This document shows positions 8,176 through 12,940 of a DNA stretch of 24,033 bases, one piece after another. Numbering within the stretch: position 1 is the first letter of the stretch; each line of letters starts with the position of its first letter. The notes below the pieces were generated by a model. That model ran no database searches and was not told the origin of the DNA. It worked only from the letters and a program-made list of their open reading frames with translations. The position numbers were made by a program, and so were the translations under genes. The DNA is from Savagea sp. (lineage in GTDB: Bacteria > Bacillota > Bacilli > Bacillales_A > Planococcaceae): positions 1 to 24,033 of the forward strand of contig JASLJC010000040.1 of the NCBI GenBank assembly GCA_030152585.1. Direction: 5' to 3'.

Positions 8176-8205
8176 AATGTCTTTGACAAAAAGACATTTT
8201 GTCAA
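8176..8205 (-). promoter_or_regulatory. Two mutually exclusive hairpins in the leader of the Toprim operon
   Basis: AATGTCTTT (8176-8184) pairs with AAAGACATT (8190-8198), and the overlapping TTGACAAAA (8183-8191) pairs with TTTTGTCAA (8197-8205). Both stems are perfect 9-mers with 5-base loops and cannot form together. They lie between the candidate promoter (8218-8245) and the ribosome site, so they could be an RNA switch or a protein operator. The role is inferred. Confidence 0.5.
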
Positions 8206-8217
8206 CGTTTTACGTCT

Positions 8218-8245
8218 ATTATCGGAGTTGCGCTACAATTTTCAA
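8218..8245 (-). promoter_or_regulatory. Candidate promoter of the Toprim/thioredoxin/symporter operon
   Basis: On the minus strand TTGAAA (8245-8240) and GATAAT (8223-8218) are separated by 16 bases, each matching 5 of 6 consensus positions. The transcript would begin near 8211 and carry a leader of about 70 bases containing the paired hairpins. Confidence 0.5.
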
Positions 8246-8263
8246 AAATAAATCAAAAGAAAA

Positions 8264-8286
8264 ACCAGCCGATTGAAATGGCTGGT
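8264..8286 (-). terminator. Terminator of gcvH
   Basis: A 7-bp stem (ACCAGCC at 8264-8270 with GGCTGGT at 8280-8286, 9-base loop). The minus-strand transcript then reads TTTTTCTTTTGATTT. It lies 10 bases after the gcvH stop. Confidence 0.8.
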
Positions 8287-8295
8287 CGCATCGGA

Positions 8296-8673
8296 TTATA
8301 AGCCCGCTGTTAATTCATCGTATTGTTGTGCTGTTAATAATTCCGTCGGTTGTTCTGTTGCTTCTACGACGATCATCCATGCTTTTTCGTACGGCGACTC
8401 ATTTACAAATGATGGGTTATCTTCGAGCGCTTCGTTTACTTCAACGACTTTCCCTGTCACCGGTGCATAAATTTCGGATACCGTTTTTACCGACTCTACA
8501 CTTCCAAACGGTTCACCTTTCGTAACGACGTCACCGACTTCTGGTAGTTCAACGAAAACGATATCTCCTAATTCTGACTGTGAAAAAGCAGTCATTCCGA
8601 TACGAAACTTACCGTCGACTTCTTCAACCCACTCGTGGTCTTTTGAAAATTTGAAATTTACTGGTGTGCTCAC
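8296..8673 (-). CDS. gcvH: Glycine cleavage system H protein (lipoyl carrier)
   Basis: Lipoyl-carrier protein that shuttles the aminomethyl group between the P and T proteins; in Firmicutes GcvH also serves as the lipoyl donor for other 2-oxoacid dehydrogenases. The 125 residues show the lipoyl-lysine K63 in ESVKTVSEIYAP, the H-protein core KDHEWVEEVDGKFRIG, and the C-terminal EKAWMIVVE. The start is GTG at 8673, 7 bases after AGGAGG. No gcvT or gcvP is nearby, and I see no glycine riboswitch, which suits the lipoate-relay role. It has its own candidate promoter and terminator. Confidence 0.96.
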   Translation of the reverse strand: MSTPVNFKFSKDHEWVEEVDGKFRIGMTAFSQSELGDIVFVELPEVGDVVTKGEPFGSVESVKTVSEIYAPVTGKVVEVNEALEDNPSFVNESPYEKAWMIVVEATEQPTELLTAQQYDELTAGL

Positions 8674-8694
8674 AAAAACCCCTCCTATTAATCA

Positions 8695-8723
8695 ATTATA
8701 TCCATTTTGCCATATGTTGTATC
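8695..8723 (-). promoter_or_regulatory. Candidate gcvH promoter
   Basis: A perfect minus-strand -10 box TATAAT (8700-8695) with a weak -35 box GATACA (8723-8718) at 17-base spacing, between the ArsC-like stop and gcvH. The weak -35 keeps confidence moderate. Confidence 0.4.
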
Positions 8724-8740
8724 GAAACACAAGACGCCGA

Positions 8741-9097
8741 CTATCCCCAAACGTCTTCGTACATTTCTTCTTTAAAACCGATTGTGACACGATCTGCTTT
8801 CACAGCAATCGGTCGTTTAATTAACATACCGTCTGAAGCAAGTAATGCAAGACGCTCTTCGTCTGTTAACGTCTCATACTTTTCTTTCAAACCGAGTTCA
8901 CGATATACTTTTCCTCTCGTATTGAAAAAACTTTTTAACGGTTCATTCGACGCGATAACGAGCTGACGCAACGTTTCGACAGAAGGCGTTTCGTTGACGA
9001 GATGTACTTCCTTTACCTCATATCCTCGTTGTTCTAACCATTTTTTTGCTTTTCGACACGTCGAACACGACGGGTACGTATAATAAGTAATGTCCAT
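8741..9097 (-). CDS. ArsC/Spx-family protein (YusI-like)
   Basis: A 118-residue member of the ArsC/Spx/MgsR family (PF03960). The N-terminal redox CxxC is in SCSTCRKAKKWLE (C11, C14), followed by the family's NTRGKVYRELGL segment and MLIKRPI near the C-terminus. The function could be reductase-like or regulatory; the family does not settle it. The ATG at 9097 lies 6 bases after GGAGG. It precedes gcvH as yusI does in Bacillus, and an extended -10 promoter lies just upstream in the divergent region shared with the thioredoxin gene. Confidence 0.9.
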   Translation of the reverse strand: MDITYYTYPSCSTCRKAKKWLEQRGYEVKEVHLVNETPSVETLRQLVIASNEPLKSFFNTRGKVYRELGLKEKYETLTDEERLALLASDGMLIKRPIAVKADRVTIGFKEEMYEDVWG

Positions 9098-9123
9098 CTT
9101 ATTCCTCCTCTAAATGCTTCTGT

Positions 9124-9129
9124 ATCATA
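9124..9129 (-). promoter_or_regulatory. Candidate extended -10 promoter of the ArsC-like gene
   Basis: On the minus strand TGCTATGAT forms an extended -10 (TGn plus TATGAT, 9129-9124), 26 bases before the gene start. No good -35 box is present at 17 bases. Confidence 0.4.
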
Positions 9130-9202
9130 GCACACTTTTTCAACGTTTCCGTCTTTTTTCTCTCCTTTTTTTCGTGTATACTTAGCGAGGAGAGGTGATC
9201 AT

Positions 9203-9523
9203 ATGAAAAAAATTACGAGCATAGAGCAATTTAACGAAATCATTCGTCAAGATAAACCTGCTCTCGTCAAATTTACAGCGGGCTGGTGTCCAGATTGCGT
9301 ACGAATGAATACGTTTATCGACCCAATCGTTGAAAAGTACGACATGTACGACTGGTTTGAAGCTGATCGGGATGAACTAATGGAACTTGCGCAACAGTAT
9401 GACGTACGTGGTATTCCGAGTTTACTCATTTTTAAAGATGGAGAAAAACGCGAGCACTTACATAGTGCACATGCCAAATCAGCAGAACAAGTCATCGCAT
9501 TTTTAGACGACGTCACGAATTGA
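9203..9523 (+). CDS. Thioredoxin-family protein with WCPDC active site (YtpP-like)
   Basis: A 106-residue cytoplasmic thioredoxin fold. The active site is TAGWCPDCVRM (C29-P-D-C32) and the cis-proline is P72 in RGIPSLLIFKDGEK. The WCPDC motif is typical of small non-canonical thioredoxins such as YtpP; electron donor and substrates are unknown. The ATG follows a purine-rich GAGGAGAGGTGATC ribosome site. Apart from the left-edge integrase it is the only clear plus-strand gene. Its TGA stop is overlapped by the right end (TTCAA on the minus strand) of a mini IS605-type element, so its original terminator has probably been displaced. Confidence 0.93.
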   Translation: MKKITSIEQFNEIIRQDKPALVKFTAGWCPDCVRMNTFIDPIVEKYDMYDWFEADRDELMELAQQYDVRGIPSLLIFKDGEKREHLHSAHAKSAEQVIAFLDDVTN

Positions 9524-9712
9524 ACTACTACTAGGCTAAAGCTAGTAGATTCCTAAGTACAGAGTTCTAACGAATTCTAATAATGATTGGATACAAAACG
9601 AGAACAACTAATCGTTTTAGCGATTAACACTTCTTGCTTTTTATTAGGATAGATACGAAATTTATATACCTTAAAATTTAAGGATAACTAGTGCTTACAG
9701 ACACTTATAAAA
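9520..9712 (-). mobile_element. Mini IS200/IS605-type element (both ends kept, tnpB deleted)
   Basis: On the minus strand this roughly 190-base unit starts with a subterminal hairpin (AGTGCTTACAGACACT at 9690-9705 on the plus strand). It continues with the first 31 codons of a TnpB-like frame. It ends with a right-end segment GTACTTAGGAATC, a hairpin CTACTAG/CTAGTAG (9528-9534 with 9542-9548), and TAGTTCAA. From family knowledge, a terminal hairpin followed by TCAA is the form of IS605-family right ends, which also encode the 3' part of the omega/reRNA guide. The left boundary is approximate. About 100 bases match the second copy at 11330-11541. Confidence 0.65.
9577..9672 (-). pseudogene. 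TnpB N-terminal remnant, copy 1
   Basis: The minus-strand frame encodes KVYKFRIYPNKKQEVL, continuing to SCSRFVSNHY and then TAG. This matches the well-known start of IS605-family TnpB proteins (YKFRxYPNxxQE...RFVxN). No initiator ATG precedes it, because the leader present in copy 2 is deleted here, and everything after residue 31 is gone. Recognised from motif memory, not alignment. Confidence 0.7.
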
Positions 9713-9730
9713 ACGTCTCTTATTTTGTAA

Positions 9731-9777
9731 AAAAACCTCGTCACGACTTCCTATAAAGAAGTTATGACGAGGTTTTT
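9731..9777 (-). terminator. Strong terminator downstream of the 5'-3' exonuclease gene
   Basis: A long stem (9731-9750 with 9758-9777, one mismatch, 7-base loop) directly after the exonuclease stop at 9783. The minus-strand transcript continues with a run of seven T. The plus-strand side also ends in TTTTT, so it may work in both directions. Confidence 0.88.
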
Positions 9778-9782
9778 GACGT

Positions 9783-10670
9783 CTATCGGTGTAACGACTC
9801 ATAATGGCGAACGACGAGTGAATAGTCGCGTTCTAACATTTTTTGCTCAACGGACGCATCCCACGAAGGACGTTGCAACATTTCTTCTGTCACATCGATC
9901 GTATAATCGTCTGGAATTTTAGCCAATTGATAAAAGATCGGCAAATGTTCTGCACCTTCTTGCAATTTCTTTTGAATACCCGGTGTATGTTCTTCCATCG
10001 CTTCTAAAACACCTTCTATCGTTCCATACGTTTGAATGAGACGTTTTGCTGTTTTCGGTCCGATTCCTTTTACTCCTGGATATCCGTCCGCTTGGTCACC
10101 GACGAATGCTTTGTAATGCGCATATTGCGATGGAGCGAATCCATATTCTTCAACGAAACGGTCTTCGTCGTACATATCGTATTCAGAATAACCTTTTTTC
10201 GTTAAAGCGAGTTGGACGTTCGGTCCGAGCAATTGAAATAAATCTTTATCTCCCGAAACGATCGTTACACGGCATGTCGGCGCTGCTTGACGTGCGAGTG
10301 CTCCGATTACGTCATCGGCTTCAATTCCTTTTTCGCCAAGTGTACAGACGTTTAACAATGCACTCGCTTCTCGTGCAGCATCAAATTGGGGTACTAATTC
10401 TTCGTCTGGCTTCGGACGATGCGCTTTATACCCTTCATATAAATCATTACGAAACGTTTCTGCTCCCATATCCCAACAAACGGCAGTATGCGTCGGTTGA
10501 AAAATAGAAGTCGCCGTTAAATAATGACGTAAAAATCCTTGTACACCATTTGTTGGTACACCGTGTCGGTCACGGAAAAAATTGCGAAAAGCAGCTGTCG
10601 CAAAATACGAACGGAATAATAATGCCATCCCATCTACAATGACGAGATGCTTGTCTGACGTTGTCGTCAA
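9783..10670 (-). CDS. 5'-3' exonuclease (YpcP-like, Pol I N-terminal domain family)
   Basis: Stand-alone flap/5'-3' exonuclease homologous to the N-terminal domain of DNA polymerase I, expected to remove RNA primers and flaps. Metal-binding and fold motifs are LVIVDGMALLFRSYFA at the N-terminus, GIEADDVIGALAR, VSGDKDLFQLL, and the helix-3-turn-helix GVKGIGPKTAKRLI. The TTG at 10670 is 8 bases after GAGGAG and gives 295 residues; the longer reading frame to 10706 adds residues unlike the family. The TTG overlaps the TGA of the upstream membrane-protein frame (TTGA), so the genes are coupled. A strong terminator follows. Confidence 0.93.
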   Translation of the reverse strand: MTTTSDKHLVIVDGMALLFRSYFATAAFRNFFRDRHGVPTNGVQGFLRHYLTATSIFQPTHTAVCWDMGAETFRNDLYEGYKAHRPKPDEELVPQFDAAREASALLNVCTLGEKGIEADDVIGALARQAAPTCRVTIVSGDKDLFQLLGPNVQLALTKKGYSEYDMYDEDRFVEEYGFAPSQYAHYKAFVGDQADGYPGVKGIGPKTAKRLIQTYGTIEGVLEAMEEHTPGIQKKLQEGAEHLPIFYQLAKIPDDYTIDVTEEMLQRPSWDASVEQKMLERDYSLVVRHYESLHR

Positions 10671-11176
10671 AATACCCACTCCTCTTGGAAAAATAATAAA
10701 ATCCACATTAATGAAAAAGCAACGATACTAAACGTAACGACGATTGACCACCACATCGTTCGAACGACGGATGAAGTTTCGAACATATACGATAACCCAC
10801 TCCAAACCGTTCCGAAAAATGTGAAAAGCAAAGCTAAAATTAATGCTGTCATCGTAGGAAGTGGATCTGAATAAAATGGCGTTTGACGTTCTATAATTAA
10901 AACGTATACAAAAAATAAAACGACGATCACACTCGATGCCCATATCCCCGTCGCCTACGGATGCCGTAACTTTTCAGCCAATGTAGGAAAGACGTGCATC
11001 ATATCATAAAAAAGACGTCCAAGCCATCCGATAATCAAAAGAACGATCGACCAAAATGTTACAGTCGGCGACCACTTTTCTAAAATCGGAAAAACGAAAT
11101 CGACAATCGGTCGACTCCAACTAATCAGAAAAAATGCAAATAAACTATGAATCAGTAGTGGTATATAGCGTTGCAT
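10667..11176 (-). pseudogene. Polytopic membrane protein split by an in-frame TAG
   Basis: Two open segments lie in the same frame, separated only by a TAG at 10957-10955: an N-terminal part (11176 to 10955, 73 residues, starting MQRYIPLLIHSLF after AAGGAG) and a C-terminal part (10954 to 10667, about 95 residues). Read through, they give about 168 residues with five hydrophobic segments (near YIPLLIHSLFAFFLISW, TFWSIVLLIIGWLG, IWASSVIVVLFFVYVLII, ALILALLFTFFGTVW and IVVTFSIVAFSLMWILLFF). The second part alone could only start at GTG 10930, which lacks a ribosome site. I do not recognise the family. A nonsense mutation in one gene is the simplest reading; two small genes or stop readthrough are alternatives. 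Confidence 0.6.
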
Positions 11177-11205
11177 AGTGCTCCTTCTTTCTCGATATTT
11201 TCTTT

Positions 11206-11211
11206 AGTATA
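11206..11211 (-). promoter_or_regulatory. Possible -10 box of the membrane protein/exonuclease operon
   Basis: The minus-strand TATACT (11211-11206) in the context TTCGTTATACTAA repeats the -10 region of the ssrA promoter. No convincing -35 box is present at 17 bases (CGGCAT). Confidence 0.3.
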
Positions 11212-11329
11212 ACGAATGATACCGTCCCATGCCGTATCGAGAGATCAACAAATCAATCTAGACTGTCTCCTCGCAGACGCTGTCGATAAAACGTCCATTC
11301 TTTTCAAAAAATTTCATATCCGAGACGTT

Positions 11330-11468
11330 CTATCGGGTCTTTCGGTAATACGCGTCTCTTCGCTTGTGATTGAATGCAAAACGAGAACGACCGATCGCTT
11401 TAATAATTAACACTTCTTGATTTTTATTAGGATAGATACGAAAATTTATATGCCTTACGAGTGAGCAT
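11330..11468 (-). pseudogene. TnpB N-terminal remnant, copy 2 (frameshifted)
   Basis: ATG at 11468, 7 bases or so after AAAGGAGGTG, encodes MLTRKAYKF, the usual TnpB beginning. One extra A in the run at 11441-11444 (four A versus three in copy 1) then shifts the frame. The shifted frame continues RIYPNKNQEVLIIKAIGRSRFAFN and KRRDAYYRKTR to a TAG at 11332-11330. The RNase H-like catalytic part of TnpB is absent, so this is dead. Confidence 0.72.
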
Positions 11469-11541
11469 TGATTTCCACCTCCTTTTAATATATGTCAAAA
11501 CTACATTAAAATACAGGGATAACCAGTGCTTACAGCATCCC
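11330..11541 (-). mobile_element. IS200/IS605-type remnant, copy 2 (left end and tnpB start)
   Basis: Reading on the minus strand, this copy starts with a hairpin (ATCCC 11537-11541 with GGGAT 11516-11520) containing the same CTGTAAGCACT core as the copy at 9520-9712. It then has an AAAGGAGG ribosome site and the start of a tnpB frame. Relative to copy 1 it keeps roughly 60 extra bases of leader with the start codon. I could not find a right end; the element is truncated. Confidence 0.6.
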
Positions 11542-11564
11542 TTCCCCGAAAGGATAGGGTTTTT
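11539..11564 (+). terminator. Terminator-like hairpin on the plus strand
   Basis: CCCTTCC (11539-11545) pairs with GGATAGGG (11552-11559, one bulged T) around CCGAAA, followed by TTTTT. No plus-strand gene feeds it, so it may be an element-borne or fortuitous structure at the IS605-like left end. Confidence 0.4.
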
Positions 11565-11862
11565 ACGCACACTCTTAAAGTGAAGTTTTTTTCAAATGTT
11601 CGAGTAACGAATCCAGCACCCTAAGAAAGAACTTCGATTTTATACTTATAATTTCCTCATTTCTTTGCTCTAAAATAATCAAAGGATATAGAAAAACAAA
11701 GAAATTGATACACATCATTTTATACAAACTTGCGGACGCCTATGGAATTGCGAGCTCTTCCAATCTCCTCGGGAAAAACTTACTTAGGAAACAGATAGCG
11801 AGCCTCACACCTTGCATGCCTCTGTGCAGAACTATGTAGAAACTCCAACAAATATTATAGAA
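11565..11862. other. Unassigned AT-rich stretch between IS remnant and ssrA terminator
   Basis: No gene with a ribosome site is seen on either strand. A more GC-rich patch at about 11730-11860 keeps an open plus-strand frame of roughly 39 codons (LADAYGIASSSNLLGK and onward) without a start, and contains GTAGAAACTC, a string resembling the segment before IS605-type right ends. It may be another decayed mobile-element fragment; I could not establish this. Bases 11910-12033, between the ssrA terminator and tmRNA 3' end, also hold nothing I recognise. Confidence 0.3.
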
Positions 11863-11909
11863 CAAAAAACACCTCCAACTGTTTTTAAAATACAGCTGAA
11901 AGTGTTTTT
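11863..11909 (-). terminator. Terminator of the tmRNA gene
   Basis: 13-bp stem (11870-11882 with 11892-11904). Three positions that are C/A on the plus strand become G-U pairs on the minus-strand RNA, which shows the functional direction. It is followed by a TTTTTT run. It lies about 125 bases beyond the mature tmRNA 3' end. Confidence 0.8.
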
Positions 11910-12033
11910 ATTTTGATTTACTTAAATTGCTATCACATTTCTATTTTATTAATGACTCCCTCGGCTTGTATAAAGGTAGATGTAAACCTCTATACTATGC
12001 CGATCTGGAGCAAAATAGTTGTGATTCTTATGA

Positions 12034-12393
12034 TGGAGACGGCGGGAGTCGAACCCGCGTCCAAAAGGTCTGCCACCCAAGCGTCTACGCGCGTAGATTG
12101 CTTATTTACAGTTCGCGTTACATTATGCCAACAATCAGGGCGTCCTGAACGCTATTCTGATTCATCTCTTCTCCGCACTTCAGAAGGCAGCTTGGAGCGT
12201 ATCCCACTTCTAAGTGAGTCTAGCGAATTCTACATGGGAGATAGAAAGGCTAGACAGCTAACGAGCTTACGCTGCGAAAGCTAAGTTTTGTTGTTCTTTG
12301 CCAGTTATTATTGGCTTTGACGTTTTTGACGGAGTCGATCCCTCCGACGCGCAACTCAAGCTCAGATCCTCCTGTCGAATCCAGAACGTCCCC
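12034..12393 (-). ncRNA. ssrA: Transfer-messenger RNA (tmRNA)
   Basis: Rescues stalled ribosomes with SmpB and tags incomplete proteins for proteolysis. About 360 nt. The 5' GGGGACG pairs with the 3' CGTCTCC (one G-U) to form the acceptor stem, followed by the conserved TTCTGGATTCGACAGG. The T-arm is GCGGGTTCGACTCCCGC. The tag frame starts at GGC (12302) and ends at TAA (12267): GKEQQNLAFAA, close to the Listeria tag as I remember it. The base after the acceptor stem is A followed by TCA, so the CCA tail is not encoded and must be added enzymatically. It has its own promoter just after smpB and its own terminator. Confidence 0.97.
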
Positions 12394-12416
12394 AAGCTAT
12401 TCATTACTACCTTATT

Positions 12417-12445
12417 AGTATAACGAACAGTCTATAAAAAATCAA
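12417..12445 (-). promoter_or_regulatory. Promoter of ssrA
   Basis: Minus-strand TTGATT (12445-12440), 17-base spacer, TATACT (12422-12417). It starts 9 bases beyond the smpB stop and predicts a transcript start about 15-20 bases before the mature tmRNA 5' end, to be trimmed during maturation. Confidence 0.7.
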
Positions 12446-12454
12446 CCGACACGC

Positions 12455-12925
12455 TTAACGATAACTTTCTTTAAACATACGTTGCATGTCGCGATTTGCT
12501 TGTTTTCGTTTTAAATCTTCTCGTTTATCGTGTAATTTTTTCCCTTTACCGATGCCGATTAATACTTTTGCAAATCCATTTTTCAAATACATTTTCAATG
12601 GCACAATCGTATATCCTTCTGCTTGTGATTTTCCGACGAGGCGGGCAATTTGTTTTTTATGCAATAACAACTTACGTGAACGGGTAGGATCATGATTGAA
12701 TCGGTTTCCTTGTTCATACGCACTAATGTGCATATTAATGATCCACGCCTCATTGTTTCGAATGATGACATACGCATCTTGCATTTGAACACGTCCTGCA
12801 CGGATCGATTTAATTTCCGTTCCTTGCAGGACGATTCCCGCTTCGATCGTATCTTCAATAAAATATAAATGATTCGCTTTTCGATTTTGCGCGATGACAT
12901 TTTGATTTTTATTTTTTTTAGACAC
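12455..12925 (-). CDS. smpB: SsrA-binding protein SmpB
   Basis: Binds the tRNA-like domain of tmRNA and occupies the decoding centre during trans-translation. 156 residues with the conserved N-terminal core NRKANHLYFIEDTIEAGIVL, GTEIKSIRAGRVQMQDAYV, and the basic tail KLHDKREDLKRKQANRDM that enters the mRNA channel. The start is GTG at 12925 after AAAGGAG. It lies 15 bases downstream of rnr and immediately upstream of ssrA, its RNA partner. Confidence 0.97.
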   Translation of the reverse strand: MSKKNKNQNVIAQNRKANHLYFIEDTIEAGIVLQGTEIKSIRAGRVQMQDAYVIIRNNEAWIINMHISAYEQGNRFNHDPTRSRKLLLHKKQIARLVGKSQAEGYTIVPLKMYLKNGFAKVLIGIGKGKKLHDKREDLKRKQANRDMQRMFKESYR

Positions 12926-12940
12926 GAGAAAGCTCCTTTC

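Noticed and set aside
8183..8205. TTGACA boxes at 8183 and 8205 as -35 elements
   Set aside because: No acceptable -10 box lies 16-18 bases away on the relevant strand; the sequence is better explained as hairpin arms.
8674..8740. Glycine riboswitch before gcvH
   Set aside because: The space is only about 67 bases and fits a promoter; no aptamer-like conserved structure is seen.
11539..12034. Integration att site at the tmRNA 3' end
   Set aside because: No integrase lies next to it and no repeat of the tmRNA 3' end was noticed nearby; only IS remnants are present.
11913..12284. Plus-strand frame of 123 codons
   Set aside because: It runs through the tmRNA gene in antisense; the codons are the complement of conserved tmRNA segments.
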